This document shows, one piece after another, positions 34,471-45,913 of a DNA stretch of 64,000 nucleotides (the first letter of the stretch is position 1; each line of letters begins with the position of its first letter). The notes under the pieces were generated by a model. That model had not been told where the DNA came from, ran no database searches, and was given only the letters and a program-made list of their open reading frames with translations. Source of the stretch: Tilletiaria anomala UBC 951. Lineage: Eukaryota > Basidiomycota > Exobasidiomycetes > Georgefischeriales > Tilletiariaceae. The stretch lies in contig NW_013546991.1 of the NCBI RefSeq assembly GCF_000711695.1, positions 62,001-126,000 on the forward strand, in the 5' to 3' direction. The position numbers and the translations under genes were made by a program.

Positions 34471-34962
34471 TCAGCCGCATATTGGCTTTTTTCTCAACTC
34501 TACCTGAGGCCGCAGTGCTGACCATTCCGACGGCCCTCCACTAGCTTCCACTTCTTCCGCTTTCGCTCCTTCAGCACGCTTATCCGGTGGTAAATGACCG
34601 CGTGAGGAGGCATGCCAGCCAGTAATAGCAGCGGAAATGCCAATCAGCAGTAGCGGGTCACACTCTCTGCCACCAAAGACGTCAGCGTCGGCATCCTTTC
34701 GCGCTTTTTCCCAACGCCGTTCAGCAGCGTCACCGTTCGCAAGCAGACAAGCGCGTCTGCACTGCCCGAAACCGAGGTGCAATGGGAGAACAGGGTGAGG
34801 GCGAAGGCGAATAAGGCTGCTGGCACGAATAAAGGAGGGGGGAGTTCGCTCGTCCTCGGACGAAAAGACCACTTACAGCAACGACATTGGAGCAGGCATC
34901 GTCGATTCCCTCAAGGCGATCACGACGAGAGGAGCGTAAAAGGTCAGCAGTGCAACCCTCAT
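34471..34962 (-). CDS. Possible small two-exon gene of unknown function
   Basis: A candidate reading starts at ATG 34962 (MRVALLTFYAPLVVIALRES), runs to a GTAAGT donor near 34890, and resumes after a CAG near 34837. It continues in a frame with a hydrophobic segment (DPLLLIGISAAITGW) and a basic/acidic tail ending near 34471-34500. The two pieces join in phase, and the first piece looks like a signal or membrane segment. I recognise no family. The call rests only on phase and composition and may be wrong. Confidence 0.2.
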
Positions 34963-35050
34963 AATGCACCGTCGTCTCCTTTGCCGAATCGCTCAATCCC
35001 AGCGCTGCTCACTGCCTTACAAGGCCTCTGATACGGCTTCGATAAAACGA

Positions 35051-35433
35051 TATGCTGTCGGTCGTGCCAACGCTGAAGTTCTACCTGACCAACTTCTTTA
35101 TGTGGCTGCTGATGCTCGTGCGAGCGCCGCGCCGAGTGCGTCGCAGACCTTCCTGATGGCCGCCGCGAGCAACGCATCCACCACGCTGCTCGTTTTCTCG
35201 CTCATCATATCCTCTGCACGATGCGCCTGCAGTGGAAAAGCCTCCGCAGCCGGTGCATGTATCGCGATCCCGTCGACCTCTTCATCAAGTCCGGCCGCAA
35301 GGCCGGTGACGCAGGCCTATACCATGAGCTCAACAGCCAGCTGGCCAAAGGTCTCATCGGCCAAGGCGTCACCATCGCGAGCGGGTTCATGACGACTTGT
35401 TGCTGCAGAACAAGAGCGAAAGACATACTATAG
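35051..35433 (+). pseudogene. Fragment with coding-like codon use in three frames
   Basis: Three successive plus-strand stretches show very strong GC-rich third positions but in different frames. The first at about 35051-35150 is hydrophobic (LKFYLTNFFMWLLMLVRAP). The second at about 35145-35215 is also hydrophobic (ASTTLLVFSLIIS). The third at 35221-35400 is soluble (RDPVDLFIKSGRKAGDAG). The gaps between them are too short for introns. This pattern fits a frameshifted membrane-protein gene or fragment. I cannot name the family. Confidence 0.25.
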
Positions 35434-35708
35434 CCCACCCACCCCCGCGCACCTCCGCCTCGAAGTTGGTCAAACAGCGGATCGAAAAGCTGTTTGTCAT
35501 CATTTACCTCCTCGTTCAACCTTGGTAGGTGTTGTCCCTGCGGTCATCGAAAAACCTGGTTTCATGGTGCATGTCATATATTGCAGCTTCGAGCTTGCAA
35601 GCATATACCGCACTTTCGATCTTACCCTTGTCATGAGACAGTCCTGACACTACATATAAGGTAGCCCGTGAATGTCAACCCCCCCCCCCTTTGCTTGGCG
35701 CGTGACTA

Positions 35709-37901
35709 TCAAGCACCTTTCTCCGCTGCCACTCCCTCCGCGCTCTTCTCGAGCGACTCAATGTCCCGTTCGACGTCTGCGACTTGCTCCTGCGCCTGCT
35801 CTTGGCCCAGGTGTCCGCGCTCGACGTCCGCCTTCTTGCGCCGCGCTACCTCGACCAGGTCCTCGACGTCGTACGGCAGGAGAAAGTTCAGCACCATGCT
35901 AACTACCGCCGAGATGAGAAAAGGTGTGCTGAGGACGATGGTGATGCTACACAACGCCATGCAAACATGTGTCAGGAAGAAACCATTAGGGAACAGGAGT
36001 GAGATGTCGCGAAAAGGCGCACATACCTCGTTAGGAACCCCTCCAGCGCTTTGTTCGGCCCCGAGTAGCTGAAGAGGTACTCAAAAAAGTCGCTGACGAG
36101 CAGCACGCCGAACCCAAATGAAAGCGACGCGGCGAGGATGAATCGATTGCGGCGGGTGAACTTGACCGTGCTGATGATCTTGAGCCCGCTAACGACTACC
36201 GACGCGAACAGAAATGTCGTCACGCCGCCAAGGACACTGTTGGGGATCGCGAGGATCGCACCACTGAACTTTCCAAGAATGCCAAGCAGGATCAACCAGA
36301 AACAGCACCAGTAGCCTGCGCGTCGGTTAGCAATGCGCGTGATGGAAATGACGCCGTTGTTCTGCACATGCACGGAAGGGGGGAGGGGGGTCGAAGCGAA
36401 ATGACGATCAGATGCTGCGTTCTGCCGTCAGTTCGCCATATTCTCCTGCCACTCACCTGCGCAAAGACCGACTGGGGCGTTGTTGTGAAGAGCGCAGAGA
36501 GCAATCCTCCGAGTCCATCGGATAAAACGCCGCCTTGCAAGCGGCGATTGAAACTCTCCCCGTCGACTGGGAGGCGCGACACTTCGCTTGTAGCGGTGAT
36601 GTCACCGATGGCCTCCATCATCAGGCAGATGTATACTGCCAGCATAGCTAAGACGCCTGCAAGATAGCAGCATCAAGGAGTCAGCCGCGAATAAAGCAAA
36701 GTGGCACTGTAGCAACAAGCTGGCACTGACCTGGGCCGTACACCTTGAGCTTGAACGTCGTGGTCCACAGGAAGGTGATGGCAGGCGCCGAGTCGATGGA
36801 CGCTCTGGACATGTAGCCCGTCGGCCCTGCGACGGCGAGCGGGAGGAGGAGTCCGATGACGATGGAGGCGTTGCGCATGACGGGGCTTCCAAAGATCTCT
36901 ACGAGGACGATGGTCATGAACGATAAAAAGCCGAGGCCAATGTACTGAGGGCTGCCCCACGGCAGCGCGTGCGGGCCGCCAACGGCGGGGCAGACTGTGT
37001 ACATGCCCGACGTCGGGCGGCCGTGGCAGCTGCTTCCGCCGCCCCAGTTGACGACACCCGATTCGCCGATGAGGGATGCACCGATCAACATGACTGTCAC
37101 ACCCGTCACGGCGGGAGGAAAGAGGCGGCGCATGATGCGCACGGGCAGAAAGCTAAGGAAAATCTCCAGCAGTGAGCACACGGCCGCCGTGCCAAGGAGG
37201 TAGCCGTACGCCTCGGGGCAGGCGCCCCGCGTCACGGTCCCGTCGGCGCTGGTCATTGACGGACACGTGCCGTCGGTGTACAGACCCTTGAAGATGCTCA
37301 TCGCCGTCGTGATCGTCGTGAAGCTCGTCCCGACGACCGAGAGAAGCCCGGTGCCGAGCTGCCTGCGGATGAATGGCAGCGGGATGCCCGAGATTTGGAT
37401 GGCGGAGAGGAGGCCGGAAGAAATGAGCGAAGCCGAGATCAAGTAGGACTGTATTGCCGACGGGAGGCTCAGTGACGATGCGAGGATGATTGGCGGCGTG
37501 ATGATACCTGCGAGCATGGCAAGGCAGTGCTGGAAGCCGCAGATGGCCGCGAGAACAATGGGCAGCTCGTCATCCAGGCCGTAGAACGGCAGCTCGCTCG
37601 CCTCGTCCGCCTTTCTGCGTGCTGCCATCTTGTCACAGTGGTGACGACCAGCAGCAGGAGCAGCATGAAGCTCAACCTGCTCGGCAACGATGCCGTCGGC
37701 GAGATCGCGCAATTTGCGCTTGCGAGTCCGGCTCCAAGGCAGGACGCGCGGCATGAAGAGCGCCCCATAGCCCGCGTCGGCGTCATCTCCGCCGAGCCAG
37801 GCCTGACGCGTGCCCAGATGGCGCAGGGTGCGGCGGAGATGCTCCTGCACGGACGGGGGGTGGGCGTCTGGCATGTTAGCAGCGTAAGGAACGTTGTTCA
37901 T
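35709..37901 (-). CDS. Uric acid/xanthine permease, NCS2/NAT family (UapA-like)
   Basis: A plasma-membrane proton symporter importing uric acid and xanthine for use as nitrogen source. Minus-strand exons are 36731-37901, 36457-36656, 36027-36361 and 35709-35946, giving 647 aa. The TM1 substrate motif FQHCLAM and the family signature QNNGVISITR (its Q is the last codon of exon 2) are both intact, so transport activity is expected. VYGPG joins GVLAMLAVYICLMMEAIGD across the first intron, carrying the conserved TM8 acidic region. The C-terminal cytosolic tail (after LPYDVEDL) is Glu/Ala/Lys-rich and helical. About 70 residues of basic, arginine-rich cytosolic N-terminus precede TM1. It is divergent from the Dur3-like urea transporter, with GATA-type sites between; nitrogen catabolite repression is a likely control. 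An 11-nt C run lies at 35679-35689 in its 3' flank. Confidence 0.93.
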
Positions 37902-40578
37902 GGTCGCTGTGTTGCTTGGGGTTTGGTGTTCTCACTCATGTCTCATCGCTAGCGAGGCTACTGCAACAAGTGAGGCGAAGATGGGATGGTAAGCTAACGA
38001 GAAGGTTGAGCGCGCCGAGAGGACGGCGAGCTTTGGCGATGGGGCTTATGTACCAACCACGATCCGCGATACATGTCGTGGTGACACGACTCATTCGCAT
38101 GTGACTGGTACTTATTTCGCGCGTCAGTAAGCCTTTAGTTTCTTCCCGAGCGAGCAAAGAAGGCTGAGCCAGCGGCAAAAGCACAGCTGCGGGTCTCGCC
38201 TCTGCCGCTCGCGGTGAGAAGACCAACTTATCTGCCGAGAACCACCACACCTTGCCTGGGTGAAATCCTCACACGAAAGCCAGCGCTGGCAAGTCTCCAT
38301 CTCGGCTAGATAAGGCGCAGTCTGTTCGTCGGTCGGAAATCCATAAATGCATGCATGCCGCCAGCGGGCGTCCACGGAGGGAACGGAACACGGGCCGGAT
38401 AAGATAAAAAAGAATCCGCTCTTGATGGGGAAGTTGGAGACATCCCACCGCCCGCCGCGGTCAAAGGAGAACACTATAAAGACTCATGCTGTAGAGAAAT
38501 CAATGCGGGAAACTGGCCATCGAGGACACGGACTCATCATCATCGAAGGGTAGACATGCAGCAGCGTCGTGTCCCTGGGACTTGTGAATGATTTCCAGAA
38601 GCAATCGGCCAAATGACACTCGGTGTAGAAACACCAACAGACTCAAACATAGATGGTGCTATCTTCAAATGGAAGATGCCTATGGCCAACTACGCAAAAG
38701 TGACTGTGCAGCTCGCCAATGCCCTGCGACCGAACAAGAGCCCATGTCAGGCCTGTAGCAAGGAGAGGTCAGCCGGGACAACACCCGCCAGCTGCGCTCC
38801 AGGTCGCTGAAAGTACAGTTCGCGACATTTCACTGTTTACGGAAAGACGCAAGGAGACCCAGTAAAGTGGCTAACCCCGTGCGAGGCCAAGCCCGTGCTT
38901 GTAGGACTCGGACTCTTATAGTAGTTGATTCGGAATACGCAGCTTCAGAAGTGGCGTGGCGGAAGTGTACTCCTTCGGATATCATCCAATGACAACTGCG
39001 CACACCTCATGGACTGCAGGTGCAAAGCCCAGCCGGACTGGACACTTCGCACAAAAGGAATATCATCGGTGTGTACTAGATCAGCTGTGTTTTGCCGTCG
39101 AGGGTCCGTGTGCGCGCCGTCGAAGACGTTGTCATGACATGGATCGGACATGGCATGTTCTCAGTCCGGACCTGCAGGCAACAGAGTAACCGGAAGAATG
39201 ACTTTCGTGTGTAGCTGAACATCGTCAGGCACAAAGCGTTAGCCGCACAGGCGCATACGTGATGTACCGAACGCGAGGATGCGTCCAGGTAGATGAGGAG
39301 CACGGAGACCTTGAGAACGTCAAAGTTGTGGCGGAAGCGGTCGCTCAGCAATCTTTGGAAGGTCGCTGTGTGTGTTGGTCAAGCCAAAGGCCATGACGTG
39401 CGTTGTAGGTGCCGCGCAAACCAAGCTTTGTATGTCCAGACCGCTTTGCAAACCAAGCAAGGTCGCTTTGGATTGCTGAGGAAGCTCTTCTTTGTAAATC
39501 CACTCGCTTCGCTTGGCCTGACATCCGTTCCGCTGATTAGATTGTTCCTTGTTATCTATCTGTCATGTCGCTCGCACGCCATCGCACCATCGCATCGCAT
39601 CACTATACTCCATGGAGTATCGAAGGCGCGATGTCGTCACGGTGACACTCTCTGTGCAACGCATATGCAGCATTCCCAGCCGTAGCAAGTGGTTCATGCC
39701 AGCTGGGTCCAATACACAACCGGATGGACGAGTGCTGTGCCCGCTAGACAAAAAGGCAAGCATTGGAGGCGGGAGGAGCTTACGCGATCAATGGAATTGT
39801 CGGTCACCCGCAGGACTAGACCCTTCTCCAGACTGGATTTCGCCATCGTCTGTTCTTCATATCACATCTTTCATCCGGAGATGTGCCTCGGATGCGCAGC
39901 GCGCCATCCCACTGTGTTCTCACTAGCTCGACTGCTCTCACCTTCCAACTCATGGCAGCTGGCCTCGAAGGTTTGAAACGCAGTTGAAAAGGCAAGCAGA
40001 GACGCTTGCTGGTCGCAACCTTGGAGGCTCGGACATGCACAGGAAAAACATCTGCAGAAACAGCAGCAGCAACCCGCGCGCAATCTTGCTCCCTCGCCCG
40101 AAACGTGACTGAGTCTAGGTGACGAGAGCCTATTCAGGAGGGACGTGGGGAGAGTGAGCTAATTGCTATACACAAGCCCAGGAATTACGCTTTTTGATTT
40201 GATCAAGTCCGAGTTGAACAAAATCTTTCTCTCCGTTCGAATGCACATGAGTCATGCTAGCAGCGGCATAATGATGGGAAATATACAAGCGGCAAAGCCA
40301 CCATTCCCCCCTTCTGCTACTTAGCTTTATACTTCAACCAGTTCTGAATCTAATTTCTCCTCCGATGCTCATTCACGCGAGGTGGAAAGGCAGCGAGGAA
40401 TACTGGCTGACCTGGAAGCGTGTATATATAGACGGACATCTGATTCAAACCCTATCATTCCTCCTCCCTCATCGGGATCGCAGCTGCGCTTTATCCGCGC
40501 TGCAATCCGTCCCCCCGTTCGCAAACACCACTGTTAAGCTCCTTTTCCCCCCCTCCTCAGTATATTCGCATCGGCACC
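37902..40578. promoter_or_regulatory. 2.7 kb divergent regulatory region between purine permease and urea transporter
   Basis: No gene is supported here. The start codons of two nitrogen-source transporters face away from each other across it. GATA-factor-type sites (HGATAR or its complement) are present: TTATCT 38228-38233, AGATAA 38308-38313, AGATAA 38402-38407 (directly after GGATAA 38397-38402), CTATCT 38659-38664, and overlapping TTATCT and CTATCT at 39552-39561. GATA zinc-finger activators such as AreA/Gat1 use such sites in fungal nitrogen regulation. Some occurrences are expected by chance in this length. Confidence 0.45.
40423..40430 (+). promoter_or_regulatory. TATA-like element of the urea transporter gene
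   Basis: TATATATA lies 149 nt upstream of ATG 40579 and is followed by pyrimidine-rich sequence up to the start, as common in fungal promoters. Assigned by position. Confidence 0.45.
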
Positions 40579-43136
40579 ATGTCACAAACCGTCCCGGCGC
40601 CACTGCCGCAGGGTGCCGGCTACGCTGTCCTCGTCGCCTTCGGCTTCGCCTTTGCGGCCGTCATGGTCTACATCACTCACCTGCTCCGGCTGTACAATAA
40701 TGAGAATAACGCGAGGGTGAGCTATCTTTCTCAGCCAAAGACACTTTGTCACTCCCGCGATGCTGACATTTATCTTCGCATCTGTTCCGGTTTGATCATG
40801 CAAGTTCGAGACGTTCGCGACCGCAGGTCGGAAGATCGGCACCGGCTTGACTTGCACGGCAGTTCTCTCATCTTGGCTGTGGTCCACCGCTGTGCTCAGT
40901 AGTACAGTGGTGACGTACAACTTTGGCTTGGCTGGAAGCTACTGGTTTGGAGCTGGCTGCCTTGTGCAGGTGAGTGTGCGATCGGAGTTGGCTCTGTAGT
41001 CCTGCAAGCTGCCGAAGCTTATACACCTAATTGGTTCACTTTGCCGTTTGCCTTAGATTACCTTCTTTGCCGTCGTCGCCATCCAATCGAAACTCAAGAC
41101 GCCTCATGCCCACACCATCTTGGAGGTCGTCAAGTCGCGCTATGGAACAACAGCACACGTGCTGTACACTTTGTGAGTGCTCAGTGTAATAATTTCCGGT
41201 AAGGATATTTGAGTAGCTGATGGATTTCGTGCGATGGCTTAAGCCTGTGCTTGCTCAACAACCTCATCGCATACGTCAACATGGTACTTGGCGCTTCGGC
41301 AACCATTGCTTCCGTGACGGGGATGTCAATCATTGCCGCCTTGTGGCTCCTTCCAATTAGCGTCGTTATATACACTCTGAGCGGTGGCCTGAAGAGCACG
41401 TTTTTGGCAGATTACCTGCACACAACGGTCAGTTCATCTGTTCAGTCCTCCCGCGATGAAAGTTGTCGCTGACGTCTGCGTCAGTGTCACTTCCTCACCC
41501 GCTCCCTCGAGTGCAGGCCCTGCTGATCATCGTCTGCTGGCTCTCCTTCAAGACGCTTTCCAATCCAGAGATCCAGTCGATCCACGGGTTGTACGAGCTT
41601 GCCACGGTGGCCGCAGCCAAGACGCCTGTGAAGGGCAACTACGGCGGCTCGTACCTCACGCTCGCCTCACCTTCTGCGCTGCAATTTGGCGTTCTGCACA
41701 CGCTGGGAAACTTTGGTCTCGTCCTAATGGATTCATCCTACTGGCAAAAGGCGTACTCGGCAGACATCGCCGCCGCTGTGCCCGGCTACATTGCCGCCGG
41801 CGTTCTCTACTTCTCCGTCCCCGCGCTCCTCGGTGGCGTCGTCGGACTCGCAGCCGTCGGCCTCTCGAACAACAACTCGCCGATCTGGCCCACCATGGGC
41901 CGCGCCCTTACCGACACCGAGCTCAACAACGGTCTCCCGCTCGCATACTGCGCCCAGGCAGTCGCAGGAAAAGGTGGCGCCGTTGCTGTCCTCATTCTCA
42001 TATTCATGGCCGTCACAAGCACGACCAGTGCCCAGCTCGTCGCTGTTGGCTCCACCTTCTCTTCCGATATCTATCACTCGTACATCAACACGAACGCAAG
42101 TGAGAAGTGGATCATCCGAATGACACACCTCGGCGTCATCCTCTTTGCTGTTCTCGCTACAGGTGAGCATGCAAGGTGTACCAACCACCCAGTGCCAGTA
42201 TCCGCGCGATCTGACGTCATGTACATTGCTTCTGTTGCAGTCCTCGCTGTCGTCTTCCAAGTCATAGGCCTGAGCCTCATCTGGACGCTGTACTTTTTGG
42301 GGATCATCGTGTGCCCAGGTATGGTCACCATCTCCCTTACTGTGCTCTGGAAGCGGCAAACGTGGGCCGCCGCCGTGATCTCGCCACTCGTCGGCCTGGT
42401 CGGTGGCCTGGCAACCTGGCTCGCCACCGCGCACCACTACTACGGCACGCTGGACGTCACCACCACCGGCGAGATCTTGCCGTGCCTGTGGGGTACGATC
42501 GTCTCTGCCGTAGTCCCCACGATCTTGTCGCCTGCAATCAGCTTCACTTTCCCACGCGACAACTTTGACTGGGAGCGCTTCTCAGACATTAAGCTGATCT
42601 CCGACGACACTGCGTCAGAGATCGTCGAAAAGACTGGGGTGACCGCCTCGCAAAAGACCTTCATGCGCAAACAGTCCTTCATCGCTTCCATCGCATCGCT
42701 CGTTCTGTTCCTCGGCGTCTGGGTCATCACCCCCTTCTCCCTGTACGGGGCGCGATACGTCTTCTCAAGACCTTTCTTCACCGGCTGGGTGGTTGTAATG
42801 AGTATATGGGCGCTGTTGACTCTCCTTTTCGGTACGCATAGCTTGTTCGTGGAGCATGATGGAGTAGATACCAGCAAAACTAATTTTCAGTTAACTTTTA
42901 CATCTGCAGTCGTGTTCCTGCCACCAATCGAGGGCCGCAACGTGATCATGCGCGTCTTCCTTGGGGCGATTGGCAAGGCCCCACCCGTTGCAGACGATGC
43001 CAATGTACCCGAGACGCCTGAGGGTGCGCGCAGCAGAAGCCCTGCAGCGAGCGTCGCGCCGACGCTCGACCCGGCTGCAACGGTCACACCGCCGTCACGA
43101 TCCTCGCAAGATGCCAAAGTCAGCAAGGCCGCTTGA
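40579..43136 (+). CDS. DUR3: Urea active transporter, SSS family (Dur3-like)
   Basis: A high-affinity urea (possibly polyamine) symporter of the plasma membrane. Exons are 40579-40716, 40805-40969, 41057-41172, 41244-41427, 41517-42162, 42241-42831 and 42910-43136, giving 688 aa, the normal size with about 14-15 hydrophobic segments. Family hallmarks are the N-terminus with GAGYAVLVAFGFAF, TAGRKIGTGLT leading into the first core helices, GLAGSYWFGAG, AVTSTTSAQLVAVGS near the middle, and FPRDNFDWERF in the long loop before the last helices. The introns at 42163-42240 and 42832-42909 are both 78 nt and contain no in-frame stop; they are called introns because they interrupt conserved sequence and have GT/AG ends. 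The final about 50 residues are Ala/Pro/Ser-rich and cytosolic. It converges on NPT1, 205 bp away. Confidence 0.92.
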
Positions 43137-43341
43137 AAGCAAACAGTAGACACTTGTAAAAATGCGACTACACTTTCCTCACACACGTGATCAACTTCGG
43201 CCGGGTCTACAGGCCAAAAGTGACCTTGTGTATTGGATGTAGCGATGAGAAACCCGCAAAAAGGAGAAAGTATCCGAAACGCGCCTGTGTATATACTTCG
43301 CGCGTGCATACAGTATACGTGCTTGCCGGCTTGTGCCTTCA

Positions 43342-45183
43342 CTATGCGTCTTCTACCTGCTGCGCCGCTTCGTGGGCATCCAGACCGAATCGCCGCTTGA
43401 CGAGCCTGCAGTTGGATTAGAATGCACTTAGCAACCGCTTTGATTCCAGGAACGGGTGTTGATGTCGCGGTAAAAGACGTGAGCATTGCGCGTCTACTCA
43501 CTTGACTTCCTCTGGATCACCTGTATTCTTGGTGAGCTCGTCGCTGATCTTGACTGTCGGCTTACCGTTGAGCGAATACATCTTGATGACAATATTCAGC
43601 GCCTTGCTCTTCTCCCCTTTTCCTCTGCTGTGCGCGTCCAAGATATCTTGTGTTGTTGCGATTGACGAGGAAGCCTTGTTGGAAGAACTGTCTCGTATGG
43701 CGGACGCGGCAATTTTGTTCGGTGCTGCGGCCACGGGCGAGACGGTGGACAACTTGCGAAAATCATTTGTGAGGTTCGTGCCGACGCCGAACCCGGCACC
43801 GATGCCGATCTCGTTTGCGTAGGATGCAAGCTCGATGCATCTTTCAACATCCAGGCCTGGAAAGCAGCACAGTGAGCGTTCAAGTTGTATAAGATTATAA
43901 GAACAGAGGCTTAGGGCTCACCATCGGAGAAGATGATGACTTTACTCTTCGGATCCACACCAAGACGCTGGTACTCCTGTTTGGCGCGCCTAGCGAATGC
44001 CTTGCTATCGCCACTGTCCTGCCTGACGCCTCTCCAGCGCCGCATGATCTCTTTGCCATTTTGCGCGTCACTGCTCTCGGCTTTGCCGCTATTACCATCC
44101 TCATCATCGCGGAGGAGATCCTTCCAGAATACCTCGGTGCTGAACGTATCCGTCAACGCGATAGTCAAGTCTTCGCTTGGATTGGTAGGTGTGAACGCTG
44201 GGGGGGCATATACTTCATCCCATTTCCGCAGCGACGTGAGATTGATGCGGTCGTAGCCCTCTAGCGCTGCGAGTGCCATTGTCCACTCATGTGCCACGGT
44301 CCCGACGGGAATGATGTCGAACAGCCGCGCAAAGTGGACATTGGATGTGCCGAGCATTTTCCCAGTACCGATAGATTGCGAAAGTGCCTCGCGCTCGCCG
44401 CGAAGGAGTCCTTGCATGACGCTTCGATGGGTCTCATACGATCGTCGCCGTCGAGAGCCGAATTCGGAAAACTTGATCCCGGCTGCTATCAGCCGATTTG
44501 CTTTGCTAGCAGCAAGTTCTTATCCAGCAGCACGCAGTGTATTTAGCGGTCAAGATTTAGTGGAGGTCAGCAAAATTCATATTTAGCTCACCCTCTTGCC
44601 CGTCCATTGTCCAGTCCGTGTCAACCAGCTCGAAATACGCCTGACTGACAATGGACATAAGCGGAACCTCGTAAAGGATGACGTCTTTCCATTTACCCTC
44701 GACTTTTATCTGCAAATCCACGAGATCATCTGACACATTGACTTCGCTCACGATCACCTCCTCTTCAGGCTTGAACCGAAATGCCTGTAGGTAGTCAAGG
44801 TAGCGTGGTTGCAAATAAGGGCAGCGTTCAGAAAGCCATGCTCTCTCCACTGCGGTGAGCTGTAAGGAAGACAGTGAAAATATGGAGCTGCGAATGGCGT
44901 TCACAGCTGCAGGCGTGAACTTCATGTTCATCGAGCGATTTGTGAAGCGGTCTGTGGAGGATCCGTCGTCGTCGCTCCGTAGTCAGCAGAGAGCAAGGGG
45001 CAGCCCTGTGATAAGATTCTGCTGCTCACAAGAGACATCTGCATCAGGATAATGCTCCAAGACGGCCTGCTGCATGGTCAGCTTGTACAGATCCGTGTCG
45101 ATGATCGAGCGCACAGCCGGTGGTCCGCCAGCAGAGGCGGGGACTCCTTTGGAGGAGGCCGCTCCGTGCTGCGCGCTGGTCAT
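43342..45183 (-). CDS. NPT1: Nicotinate phosphoribosyltransferase
   Basis: This enzyme makes nicotinate mononucleotide from nicotinate and PRPP, the entry of the NAD salvage (Preiss-Handler) pathway. Minus-strand exons are 45030-45183, 44592-44951, 43922-44518, 43502-43856 and 43342-43405, giving 509 aa. Motifs: SIIDTDLYKLTMQQAVLEHY at the start of the fold, then YRFTNRS rebuilt across the first intron, IKFSEFGSRRRRSYETHRSV, LGTSNVHFARLF, VGTVAHEW, RQDSGD and VGTNLTNDF. A family Asn/Ser/Lys-rich insert near residues 270-290 is slightly enlarged by a low-complexity stretch. The last exon encodes only 20 residues after joining Lys. A second in-frame ATG at 45198 would add five residues; I use 45183 without strong evidence. 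It is head-to-head with malic enzyme, about 730 bp away. Confidence 0.94.
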
Positions 45184-45198
45184 TGTAGTCACTCTCAT

Positions 45199-45913
45199 CC
45201 CTCGAAGGTTTCAGGGTTCGATAGCGCCAATGTGGGAAAGCAGAGCTGTGCAAAAACTTGTTGCTTCAACTCGGCGGGTGCCGATCAATGGGGTGAGGCG
45301 AAGGGATGCGAATAGCACTGCCTGATGTCTACCTTCGAGTCACCAGCCATATCAACAATCTATATCTCAATATGATGTCTTACCTAATGTTATCGTTTCC
45401 CCCACGGCGTAGAATATCGGCGAACCCATTTGGGAATGAAAAAAAAAGACGCCGATGTTGCAGATTCATCAAGGCTCGTGCAAAAACGAAGATCCCAGGC
45501 CCTGGCTGCCAGCTCTGCTAGGTAACTGGCCTACCTGCACCTCGCTGCGAACGCCTGTTGTGCTTGGTAGGGCACGGTAATTGGCGAGGCACAGTGCGTG
45601 GACGGAGAGATCAACACTAGTGGGCAATGCTGAGGTGTGCTTGCGCTGCAGACTACCTGGTACACAGCTTCTATCGGCGGTAAAATTTTTGGAACGGCGT
45701 TACTTGAACAGCGGCAGCCACCTGACTTTATTCTGCTCCCAGCACCGTCGGCCAACGACCATAGATTGCGATCTCGATCCCCGAATAGAAGGAGGGAAAA
45801 TACGGAAGCGCCTCGAGCTACCGTAAAGCTTAAACCACGGTTTTGTATTAGCGCTATAACGAGGGGAAAGGAAGAAACTCAGCCTGTCTGCGCTGTCTTT
45901 GACACCCAAGACT
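45199..45913. promoter_or_regulatory. Divergent upstream region of NPT1 and the malic enzyme gene
   Basis: No gene is supported. Short overlapping frames only. The two flanking genes are transcribed away from each other, so their promoters must lie here. Confidence 0.45.
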
